Shown in pieces: positions 1 through 5,359 of a DNA stretch of 9,658 bases. Both the position numbers and the translations under genes were made by a program. The DNA comes from Opitutaceae bacterium (GTDB taxonomy: Bacteria > Verrucomicrobiota > Verrucomicrobiia > Opitutales > Opitutaceae): NCBI GenBank assembly GCA_031254955.1, contig JAIRTK010000091.1:1-9658 (forward strand), in the 5' to 3' direction. Position 1 is the first letter of the stretch. Every line of letters begins with the position of its first letter. The notes beneath the pieces were generated by a model, which was not told the DNA's origin, made no database searches, and worked only from the letters and a program-made list of their open reading frames with translations.

Positions 1-1019
1 CCGGCTGGCTCACCGTGCGCGAGGCCCGCGAGCACAACCTTCGCGGCATCGACGCCGCCTTCCCCGCCGGCCTCCTGACCTGCGTGACCGGCGTCTCCGG
101 CTCGGGAAAATCCACCCTCGTCAACGACATCCTCGCCGCCGCCGCCGCGCGCCGGCTCAACGGCGCCACCAAGATATTCCCCGGAAAACACCGGAGTATC
201 GAAAACCTGGATACCTTCGAGAAACTCGTGCAGGTTGACCAGGAACCCATCGGACGCAGCCCGCGCTCGAACCCCGCGACCTACACCAAGCTCCTCGACC
301 AACTCCGCGACCTCTTCGCACGAGTCCCGCTCGCCAGGGTGCGCGGCTACAAGGCCAGCCGCTTTTCCTTCAACGTGCGCGGCGGACGCTGCGAACGCTG
401 CCAAGGCGACGGCGTCATCAAACTCGACATGCAATTCATGGCCGACGCCTACGCGCCCTGCCCGGGTTGCGGCGGGCGACGCTTCAACCGCGAGACGCTC
501 GAAATCCTCTTCCACGGAAAATCCATCGCCGACGTGCTCGACATGACCGTGCGCGAGGCCATGCAGTTCTTCCGCCACATCCCGCGCATCATGGACAAGC
601 TCGAAACGCTGGCCGCGGTCGGCCTCGGCTACCTCGCGCTCGGTCAGTCCGCGACCACGCTTTCCGGCGGCGAGGCGCAACGCCTCAAGCTCTCGCTGGA
701 GCTTAGCAAGCGCCAGCAAGGCGGCACGCTCTACATCCTCGACGAGCCGACCACCGGCCTGCACTGGACCGACATCCAGAACCTGATGGACCTGCTCTTC
801 AAGCTGCGCGACGCGGGCAACACAGTCATCGTCATCGAGCACAACCTCGACGTGATCAACCTGGCCGACTGGATCATCGACCTCGGCCCCGGCGGCGGCG
901 CGGACGGCGGCGACATCGTGTATGCCGGCCCGCGCCACGAGATCGAGCGCCCGGAGCACATCGCGCGCTCCCTCACCGCCGCCGCCCTGAAACGCTGGCG
1001 CGAAACACAGCCCAAATAA
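1..1019 (+). CDS. uvrA: UvrA excinuclease ABC subunit A, C-terminal part (5' end outside window)
   Basis: DNA damage-recognition ATPase of UvrABC nucleotide excision repair, acting in the cytoplasm. The window holds the second ATPase half only. The frame is already open at base 3 ([13 protein letters not shown], typical UvrA lead-in), so the GTG at 15 is not a start. Counting residues from base 15: Walker [10 protein letters not shown] at 26-34, a zinc module CxxC-19-CxxC (C126, C129, C149, C152), the segment [22 protein letters not shown] signature LSGGEAQR near 216-223, Walker [13 protein letters not shown] at 239-250 and the H-loop VIEHNLDVI near 273-281. The end KRWRETQPK is a normal short tail. 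No defect is visible; the truncation is only the window edge. It runs toward the release-factor-like gene on the other strand and is unrelated to the Bat cluster. Confidence 0.97.
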   Translation, partial: GWLTVREAREHNLRGIDAAFPAGLLTCVTGVSGSGKSTLVNDILAAAAARRLNGATKIFPGKHRSIENLDTFEKLVQVDQEPIGRSPRSNPATYTKLLDQLRDLFARVPLARVRGYKASRFSFNVRGGRCERCQGDGVIKLDMQFMADAYAPCPGCGGRRFNRETLEILFHGKSIADVLDMTVREAMQFFRHIPRIMDKLETLAAVGLGYLALGQSATTLSGGEAQRLKLSLELSKRQQGGTLYILDEPTTGLHWTDIQNLMDLLFKLRDAGNTVIVIEHNLDVINLADWIIDLGPGGGADGGDIVYAGPRHEIERPEHIARSLTAAALKRWRETQPK

Positions 1020-1032
1020 CCCGCCGCCGCCC

Positions 1033-1118
1033 GTAGGAACTGACCTCGCGTCAGGCCGCGACCGCATGAGCGATGTCGAAACCGGCAAAACGCGACGCGA
1101 CACAAGGTCGCGCCCTAC
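1033..1118. repeat. REPIN-like element: two REP-like hairpins in inverted orientation
   Basis: Starts 13 bases after the uvrA stop. Left unit: GTAGG (1033-1037) followed by hairpin CTGAC-ctcgc-GTCAG (1040-1054). Right unit, reading on the minus strand: GTAGGG (1118-1113) followed by hairpin CGCGAC/GTCGCG with a 5-nt loop (1112-1096). The two units also pair with each other: GTAGG with CCTAC (1114-1118), and CGCGACC (1057-1063) with GGTCGCG (1106-1112). A GTAG/GGAG head plus a short palindrome is the known layout of REP sequences moved by RAYT (TnpA-REP) proteins, and an inverted pair is a REPIN. Family membership is inferred from layout only. Confidence 0.7.
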
Positions 1119-1140
1119 ATGCTCCACGCCGAATAAACGA

Positions 1141-1164
1141 AAAACGCCCCGGCACGGGCATTTT
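1141..1164. terminator. Probable bidirectional intrinsic terminator between convergent genes
   Basis: AAAACGCCC (1141-1149), loop CGGCAC, GGGCATTTT (1156-1164). The arms pair over nine positions with one imperfect pair (C1145/A1160), which becomes a G-U wobble on the minus-strand transcript. The minus strand has T5 after the stem (complement of the A-run ending at 1144), so it best terminates the release-factor-like gene. On the plus strand the T4 tract could end uvrA transcription. It lies in the gap between the two convergent stops, as expected. Confidence 0.6.
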
Positions 1165-1174
1165 CACGGGGAGC

Positions 1175-1238
1175 GCACGCGTCCCCCGGATAACGCACGC
1201 GTCCCCCCGGACAACGCACGCGTCCCGCGCGTGCTCTC
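1175..1238. repeat. Three tandem copies of a GCACGCGTCCC unit, the last forming a REP-like hairpin
   Basis: The 11-mer GCACGCGTCCC occurs at 1175-1185, 1195-1205 and 1216-1226, at spacings of 20 and 21 bases. The first two units share the tail CCGGAYAAC. The third copy becomes a hairpin, GCACGCG-tcccg-CGCGTGC (1216-1234). Read on the minus strand it is preceded by GGAGA (1239-1235), again a purine head followed by a palindrome. No reading frame here looks coding. Confidence 0.75.
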
Positions 1239-1274
1239 CGCTCACGAACCGCTCCCGATGCCTCTCCGAAAAAC

Positions 1275-1673
1275 CTATTCCTCCGCCCCGCGCACCTTGC
1301 CTCGCAAGGCCTTCGCGGCGCCGCGCCGCCGCTTGTCGGCGACCATGCGCGCCTTTTGCGCGCGGGATTTGCCGCGATTGCGCCGACGCGTTTTTTCGCG
1401 GGCCGCGCGGCGGGCGGTCTCGGCCTCGCGCAGGCGGGCCTCCAGCTTTTCGCAGAGCGCGGCCCACGCCAGCTCGCGGTTCACGGCCTGGGAACGCTCG
1501 CGCTGCACGCGCACCTCCACGCCGGTCGGGCGGTGCAGCAGGCGGACCGTCGAGGCGGTTTTGTTGATTTTCTGCCCGCCCGGCCCGGAGCCGCGCGTGA
1601 ATTGCTCCTCCACGTCGGCGGCGAGCGCCCCGGCGGCGTCGAGACGCGCTTGAATTTTCTCCGGCAAATCCAT
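1275..1673 (-). CDS. Peptide chain release factor-like protein (GGQ domain, ArfB / mtRF-R type)
   Basis: 132-residue protein carrying only the catalytic domain 3 of class I release factors. It would hydrolyse peptidyl-tRNA on ribosomes, probably stalled ones, without codon recognition. Residues 28-34 are GSGPGGQ, followed by KINKTASTVRLLHRPTGVEV and RSQAVNRELA, the hallmark GGQ-domain sequence. The codon-reading domains of RF1/RF2 are absent. The C-terminal third (from about residue 85) is very basic (KTRRRNRGKSRAQKAR...), like the tail that ArfB inserts in the mRNA channel. The sequence after GGQ is closer to RF1/RF2 and the C12orf65/mtRF-R class than to E. coli ArfB, so I give no symbol. 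The ATG at 1673 has a good ribosome site, AGGA with an 8-base spacer. It is divergent from moxR. Confidence 0.88.
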   Translation of the reverse strand: MDLPEKIQARLDAAGALAADVEEQFTRGSGPGGQKINKTASTVRLLHRPTGVEVRVQRERSQAVNRELAWAALCEKLEARLREAETARRAAREKTRRRNRGKSRAQKARMVADKRRRGAAKALRGKVRGAEE

Positions 1674-1769
1674 CTTGATTGTCCTGTTTTGATTCAGCGA
1701 AACTCTTGCAACTGGTGCGAGTCAAACTTCGCCTCTCCCTTTTCATCAACCGAACACACTCCCACGCCC
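1674..1769. promoter_or_regulatory. Divergent intergenic region (release-factor-like gene / Bat cluster)
   Basis: These 96 bases must hold the promoters of the minus-strand gene and, most likely, of the whole Bat cluster. A bulged hairpin, ACTC-tt-GCA-actgg-TGC-GAGT (1702-1722), sits in the middle and could be an operator. A TTGACT hexamer on the minus strand (1725-1720) is the best -35-like match, but no convincing -10 follows at standard spacing. On the plus strand no clear sigma-70 pair and no Shine-Dalgarno before the moxR ATG are visible. Confidence 0.35.
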
Positions 1770-2750
1770 ATGATTACCGGTCCGGAATGGTCCAAGAAAC
1801 TTCGCGGCGAAATCGCCAAGGCCGTCATCGGCCAGGACGCCGTCGTGGAACGGCTCCTCGTCGCGCTGCTCGCCAACGGGCACGTGCTCCTTGAGGGCAT
1901 GCCCGGCCTCGCGAAAACCCTCCTCATCAAATCGCTCGGCACCGCGCTCGGCGTGCAGTTCGAGCGCATCCAGTTCACGCCCGACCTGCTGCCCAGCGAC
2001 GTGGTGGGCACGATGGTGTTCCAGCCGAAGACCGGCGAGTTCATGCCCCATCGCGGGCCGATCTTCGCCAACCTCGTGCTCGCCGACGAAATCAACCGCG
2101 CCCCCGCCAAGGTGCAGTCGGCCCTGCTGGAGGCGATGCAGGAGCGGCAGGTCACCATCGGCGGCGTCACGCACGCGCTGCCCAAGCCGTTTTTCGTGAT
2201 GGCCACGCAAAACCCGGTCGAGCAGGAGGGCACCTACCCGCTGCCCGAGGCGCAGACCGACCGTTTCCTCTTCAAGCTCATCGTGGACTACCCGTCCGCC
2301 GACGAGGAGACGCTCATGATGGAGCGCTGGGGGCAGGTCACGAAACAGCCCGGGCTGGCGCCGGCGTCGAGCGGCGGCGAGTTGCTCGCCATCCGCGCCG
2401 AGGTGGACCGCGTGCACGTCGCCCAGGCGGTGCAAGGCTACATCCTCGCGCTGGTGCGCGGCACGCGCGCGCTGGCCGCCGACCCGAAGGACCAGCTCGA
2501 CCCTTCCGCGAAACGCATCCTGTCCTTCGGCGCCTCGCCGCGCGCCTCGCTCGCGCTCTACCAAGCCGCCCGCGCGCTCGCCTGGCTGCGCGGCCAGGAT
2601 TACGTGACGCCCTCGCTCGTGCAGGAAATCGCGCCCGACGTGCTCCGCCACCGCATGGGCCTGACCTACGAGGCCGAGGCCGAGGAAACCACCACCGACA
2701 AGGTTGTAAGCCACGTGCTCGCCAGGACCCCCGTTCCGGCGGTGAGGTGA
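1770..2750 (+). CDS. moxR: MoxR-family AAA+ ATPase of the Bat cluster
   Basis: 326 residues, normal for MoxR. These cytoplasmic AAA+ chaperone-like ATPases work with VWA-domain partners encoded beside them, as here. Motifs in order: Walker A GMPGLAKT (43-50), the MoxR segment QFTPDLLPSDVVG (68-80), Walker B LVLADEINRAP (102-112), sensor I ATQNP (145-149) leading to EGTYPLPEAQTDRF (153-166, with the arginine of DRF), and sensor II GASPRASLAL (254-263). The lid domain ends with VLARTPVP. The ATG at 1770 is chosen because the family begins right there (MITGPEW.KKL..EIAKAVIGQ). The frame is open far upstream, but that part lies antisense to the release-factor-like gene. No Shine-Dalgarno is seen. 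It is the first gene of the cluster, 226 bp before the DUF58 gene. Confidence 0.95.
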   Translation: MITGPEWSKKLRGEIAKAVIGQDAVVERLLVALLANGHVLLEGMPGLAKTLLIKSLGTALGVQFERIQFTPDLLPSDVVGTMVFQPKTGEFMPHRGPIFANLVLADEINRAPAKVQSALLEAMQERQVTIGGVTHALPKPFFVMATQNPVEQEGTYPLPEAQTDRFLFKLIVDYPSADEETLMMERWGQVTKQPGLAPASSGGELLAIRAEVDRVHVAQAVQGYILALVRGTRALAADPKDQLDPSAKRILSFGASPRASLALYQAARALAWLRGQDYVTPSLVQEIAPDVLRHRMGLTYEAEAEETTTDKVVSHVLARTPVPAVR

Positions 2751-2787
2751 GGTTTCCCAAAACATCACCCGTGTTTCCCGTGCGCCG

Positions 2788-2895
2788 CCTCTTTCTTTCC
2801 TCTTTCCTCTTTATCTTTCTTCTTTCGTCAGGAAAACGACGGGAGGGGGAGAAAGAGAAAGAAGAAAGATAAAGAGGAAAGAGGAAAGAAAGAGG
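2788..2895. repeat. Perfect 39-bp inverted repeat, polypyrimidine/polypurine arms, 30-nt loop
   Basis: The arm 2788-2826 contains only C and T except for one A; the arm 2857-2895 is its exact reverse complement over all 39 bases. The loop is 2827-2856. Transcribed with the cluster it would give one uninterrupted 39-bp RNA stem between moxR and the DUF58 gene. No U-tract follows, so it is not a normal intrinsic terminator. It could be an RNase III substrate, an mRNA stabiliser or a transcription roadblock; which of these is unknown. Confidence 0.93.
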
Positions 2896-2896
2896 G

Positions 2897-2963
2897 AATG
2901 AGAACGAGAGAATGAGAATGAGAACGAGAGCGATTGCAGGAAAGAGAGAACGAGAACGAGAAC
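2897..2963. repeat. Purine-rich short tandem repeats (GAGAAC / AATGAG hexamers)
   Basis: AATGAGAACGAGAG occurs at 2897-2910 and 2917-2930 with one extra AATGAG between. GAGAAC then occurs three times head to tail at 2946-2963. Both blocks run into CGATTG. The stretch directly continues the purine arm of the inverted repeat, so 2840-2963 is almost pure purine on this strand. It ends 13 bases before the DUF58 start codon and leaves that gene without a properly spaced Shine-Dalgarno. Confidence 0.8.
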
Positions 2964-2976
2964 GATTGTAATCCAA

Positions 2977-3930
2977 ATGCCCGCCACTCCACCGCCAATT
3001 CCGCCTGCCGCCAGCGCCGCCAGCGCCGGCGCTGGCGGCGTCGCGCCGCTGCCGCTCAGCGCCAGCCCCATTGCGCTGCTGCGCAAGCTCGAATGGCGCG
3101 TGCGGCACGCGGTCGAAAACGTGCTCAGTGGCGAATACCGCTCGGCGTTTCGCGGGCGCGGCATGGAGTTCGACCAAGTCGTGAAATACGAGTTCGGCGA
3201 CGACATCCGCGACATCGACTGGAACGTCACCGCGCGCCTCGGCGAACCCTACCGCAAGAAATTCGTCGAGGAGCGCGAGGTCACGCTCCTCGTCGTGCTT
3301 GAGGACACGCCCTCCCTCCAGTTCGGCTCCGGCGCGCAATCGAAACGCGAGGCGCTGCTCGAACTCGCCGGCCTCGTCATGCTGCTCGGCGCCGTCAACC
3401 GCGACCGCGCCGGCTGCCTCTGCGCCTCGCCCGGCGGCTACGCGTTGCGCGAACCCGTGCGCGGGCGCGGCCCCATCATGCACGCCGCCGCGTCGCTTTT
3501 CTCGCAGGCCGCGCCGCCCATCGCGCAGGCCGCCGCGCCGGTGGAGATTCCCTGGCGGCTCCTCGCGCGCGCCGCGCCGCGCCACAGCATCGTCATCTGG
3601 CTGGGCGATTTCGCCCCGCGCCCCGCGCCCGAAGGCTGGTCGTTCATCCGGCGTCGCTACCAGACGATGGGGTTCCGCGTGGACGACCCGTGGGAGCGCG
3701 CGTTGCCCGCCGGCGAGCCGTTTGCCGCCTACGACCCGGTGACGGGCCGCCTGGTCACGCTCGAAGGCTCCGCCGCCGAACGCGCCGCGCACGCCCGCTG
3801 GCGCGCCGCCCGCGACGACGCCTTCCGCGACTTGTTTCCCGACACGCGCAGCCGCCTCGTCGTCGGCACCGACCAAAACCGCCTCGACGCGCTCGTGCGC
3901 TTTTTCCACGCGAGAATGGCGGCGCGGTGA
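2977..3930 (+). CDS. DUF58 domain protein of the Bat cluster
   Basis: 317 residues. DUF58 proteins are VWA-like, usually encoded between a MoxR ATPase and BatA, and assumed to be part of the same complex; no reaction is known. The family signature is complete: SGEYRSAFRGRGMEFDQVVKYEFGDDIRDIDWNVTAR (51-87), then KKFVEEREVTLLVVLED (94-110). The metal site is degenerate: where a VWA domain would have DxSxS there is DTPSLQFG (110-117). Near the end, SRLVVGTDQNRLDALVRFF is a usual DUF58 finish. No membrane segment or signal peptide is evident, so it is probably cytoplasmic. The first 30 residues (MPATPPPIPPAASAASAGAG...) are Ala/Pro/Gly-rich, unlike the rest, and coincide with a DNA palindrome. 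ATG 2977 is the only sensible start; no Shine-Dalgarno. Confidence 0.92.
   Translation: MPATPPPIPPAASAASAGAGGVAPLPLSASPIALLRKLEWRVRHAVENVLSGEYRSAFRGRGMEFDQVVKYEFGDDIRDIDWNVTARLGEPYRKKFVEEREVTLLVVLEDTPSLQFGSGAQSKREALLELAGLVMLLGAVNRDRAGCLCASPGGYALREPVRGRGPIMHAAASLFSQAAPPIAQAAAPVEIPWRLLARAAPRHSIVIWLGDFAPRPAPEGWSFIRRRYQTMGFRVDDPWERALPAGEPFAAYDPVTGRLVTLEGSAAERAAHARWRAARDDAFRDLFPDTRSRLVVGTDQNRLDALVRFFHARMAAR
3015..3040. repeat. Perfect 26-bp spacerless palindrome in the DUF58 5' coding region
   Basis: The 13 bases CGCCGCCAGCGCC (3015-3027) are followed at once by their reverse complement (3028-3040). It starts 38 bases after the ATG and codes part of the Ala/Gly-rich N-terminus. It could fold in mRNA and affect translation, or it may only be GC-rich low-complexity drift. 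Confidence 0.85.
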
Positions 3931-3946
3931 AGCCTTGAGGAAATCC

Positions 3947-4007
3947 CAATGACCCAATCCCAAAAAAATCCTAATTCCCAAAATCCAAAATTCCAAAAAA
4001 GGGGGGG
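3947..4007. repeat. Low-complexity CCCAATCC / CCAAAATTCC words ending in an A6G7 junction
   Basis: Short related words (CCCAATGACCCAATCCC, AATTCCCAAAATCCAAAATTCC) with a seven-base A run, then six A and seven G at 3995-4007. On the other strand this reads as TTGGAATTTTGGATTTTGGG. The composition is far from that of the surrounding coding DNA. Confidence 0.7.
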
Positions 4008-4012
4008 CGCGC

Positions 4013-4070
4013 GCGATGGACGCCTCGTGCGCGATGGAAGCCCGGTGTGCGATGGAAACCTCGCGATGGA
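4013..4070. repeat. Four copies of GCGATGGA at 18/18/14-base spacing
   Basis: GCGATGGA lies at 4013, 4031, 4049 and 4063; the second and fourth copies extend to GCGATGGAAGCCCGG. The regular 18-base step in the first three could reflect tandem duplication or a multi-site binding array. Confidence 0.75.
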
Positions 4071-4116
4071 AGCCCGGCCTTGGAGGGCACCGGCGAATCG
4101 GCGTGCCGCTATTTTC

Positions 4117-4158
4117 CGACTTAAATCGACTTAAATCGATTTGAGTCGATTTAAATCG
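4117..4158. repeat. 42-bp near-perfect palindrome built of TTAAATCGA units
   Basis: The centre is between 4137 and 4138. Nineteen of the 21 symmetric pairs match; the exceptions are C4120/A4155 and T4132/G4143 (the latter a wobble in RNA). It contains a nested perfect palindrome CGATTTAAATCG (4147-4158) and repeats of TTAAATCGAC. It is an AT-rich island in very GC-rich DNA, about 120 bases before the batA start. It could be an operator for a dimeric or multimeric regulator, a cruciform, or a repeat-family copy. Confidence 0.85.
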
Positions 4159-4160
4159 AA

Positions 4161-4262
4161 TCCCGCCGCCGCCGCCACACCACCACCACCGCACCGCCAC
4201 CACCGCGCCACCCCCATCACCGCCGCTCGCCACCCGCCACTCGCCACCGCATCACCACCGCG
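4161..4262. repeat. CCG/CCA triplet-rich low-complexity run before batA
   Basis: Long series of CCG, CCA and CAC words, including two CTCGCCAC words, with very few purine runs. It is a leader without visible ribosome site or hairpin; probably slippage-prone filler. Confidence 0.6.
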
Positions 4263-4276
4263 CCTTTTCCCGCAAA

Positions 4277-5359
4277 ATGCCCATCGCCCTCGCAAACCTG
4301 CCGTCTGCCGCCGCGAATCTCCGGTTCGCGGATCCGCTCTGGTTTCTCGCCCTCCTCGCGATTCCGCTCGTGATCTGGCTGCGCGGGTTTCGCTCCGTGC
4401 CGGTGTTGCTCGTCCCCTTCGCCTCCGCGTGGCACCGCCCGTCCCTCGCCGGCGTCTCGCGCTGGCCGGTGGCGCTCGCCGCGCTCGGGCTTGCGCTCCT
4501 CGTCGCCGCGCTCGCGCGCCCGCAAAAAGTGGACGACCGGCGCGAAGTCACCACGCAAGGCTACGACCTCATGCTCGCCATCGACCTCTCCGGCTCGATG
4601 CTGGCCGAGGATTACGAGCGCAACGGCGAACGCATCAACCGCCTCCAAGCCATCAAACCCGTCATCCAAGCCTTCATCAACGAGCGCCCCCACGACCGCA
4701 TCGGCGTCGTCGTTTTTGCCGACCACGCCTACACGCTCGCGCCGCTCACCTTCGACCACCGGTGGCTCGCGCGCCAGCTTGAGCGCCTGCGCGTCGGCCT
4801 CGTCGGCGCCCAGACCGCCATCGGCGACGGCCTCGGCATCGCGCTCACGCGCCTTGAGCAGTCCGGGCGCAACGAAAACGAAAAACGCAAGGGCGCCTTT
4901 GTCGTGCTGCTCACCGACGGCGCCAACAACCGCGGCGCGCTCGCGCCCGCGCAAGCCGCCGGCATCGCCAAGTCGCGCGGCATCCCCGTCTATACCATCG
5001 GCGCCGGGCGCGAGGGCAGGGTGCCCTATCCCAACATGGACGACCAGGGCCGCAAGGTCGGCGGCTACCACTACTTCGAGAGCGACCTCGACGAGGAGAC
5101 GCTGCGCCAGATCGCGCGCGAGACCGGCGGGCAATACTTCCGCGCGCACGACAGCAGGACCGTGCAGGCCGCGTTTGCCGCCATCGACCAGGCCGAGAAA
5201 ATCGAGTTCGAGTCGAAATCCTACCTCGTCACCACCGAGCTTTTCACCGGGTTCGCCGCCGCGGGCGCGGCGTGCGTTTTTCTCGCCGCGCTGCTCTCGC
5301 GCAAACGCCGCGCGACCGCCGCCGCCGCCGGCTCGTGGGAGGCGGGCGTCGTCCGATGA
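4277..5359 (+). CDS. batA: BatA, membrane-anchored VWA-domain protein
   Basis: 360 residues, usual for BatA. The predicted topology puts the VWA domain outside the cytoplasmic membrane between helices: segments at about 21-36 (LWFLALLAIPLVIWL) and 64-80 (PVALAALGLALLVAALA), then the VWA domain (about 95-300), then a last helix at about 321-341. A complete MIDAS metal site is present: DLSGS (D103, S105, S107), T180 in GAQTAIGDGLG and D214 in LTDGANN. ARPQ at 80-83 just before the domain is typical of BatA/BatB. The region 250-270 (YPNMDDQGRKVGGYHYFESD) carries the usual BatA loop. The ATG at 4277 is chosen because PLWFLALL follows at the family distance; no Shine-Dalgarno. Its TGA overlaps the batB start as ATGA, implying translational coupling. 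Confidence 0.94.
   Translation: MPIALANLPSAAANLRFADPLWFLALLAIPLVIWLRGFRSVPVLLVPFASAWHRPSLAGVSRWPVALAALGLALLVAALARPQKVDDRREVTTQGYDLMLAIDLSGSMLAEDYERNGERINRLQAIKPVIQAFINERPHDRIGVVVFADHAYTLAPLTFDHRWLARQLERLRVGLVGAQTAIGDGLGIALTRLEQSGRNENEKRKGAFVVLLTDGANNRGALAPAQAAGIAKSRGIPVYTIGAGREGRVPYPNMDDQGRKVGGYHYFESDLDEETLRQIARETGGQYFRAHDSRTVQAAFAAIDQAEKIEFESKSYLVTTELFTGFAAAGAACVFLAALLSRKRRATAAAAGSWEAGVVR

Larger units (their letters stand above)
3931..4276. other. 346-bp non-coding gap between DUF58 gene and batA, made of unlike repeat blocks
   Basis: No credible gene. In order it contains: an AT-richer stretch of CCCAAWTCC-like words ending in A6G7 (3947-4007), four copies of GCGATGGA (4013-4070), a bulged hairpin with outer arms GGCAC/GTGCC (4086-4107), an AT-rich 42-bp palindrome (4117-4158) and a CCG/CCA triplet-rich run (4161-4262) reaching almost to batA. 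No Shine-Dalgarno and no clear sigma-70 promoter are seen. A separate batA transcript could start here, but the sequence does not show it. Confidence 0.8.

Noticed and set aside
1..1019. uvrA as a truncated pseudogene
   Set aside because: The frame is open to the window edge with family sequence before the apparent start; all motifs are intact.
1175..1238. CRISPR array
   Set aside because: The units are about 20 bases with near-identical tails, so there are no distinct spacers; no cas genes nearby.
1356..1769. Upstream in-frame extension of moxR
   Set aside because: It would be antisense to the release-factor-like gene, has no family similarity, and the MoxR core begins at 1770.
2788..2895. 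Inverted repeat as an intrinsic terminator
   Set aside because: No U-tract follows the stem, only purines, and genes of the same cluster continue downstream.
2937..2945. AGGAAAGAG as ribosome site for the DUF58 gene
   Set aside because: It lies about 35 bases before the ATG, too far for normal use.
3949..4134. 61-codon open frame in the DUF58-batA gap
   Set aside because: Made wholly of repeat blocks (CCCAAWTCC words, GCGATGGA units); no ribosome site or similarity.
2338..4233. Very long open frame on the minus strand
   Set aside because: A GC-rich shadow of moxR and the DUF58 gene; Arg/Gly/Ala-rich, crosses the intergenic repeats, no recognisable domain.
5272..5355. Upstream in-frame extension of batB
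   Set aside because: Lies within the end of batA, is Arg-rich, and would spoil the first membrane segment; ATG 5356 with ATGA overlap is the family start.
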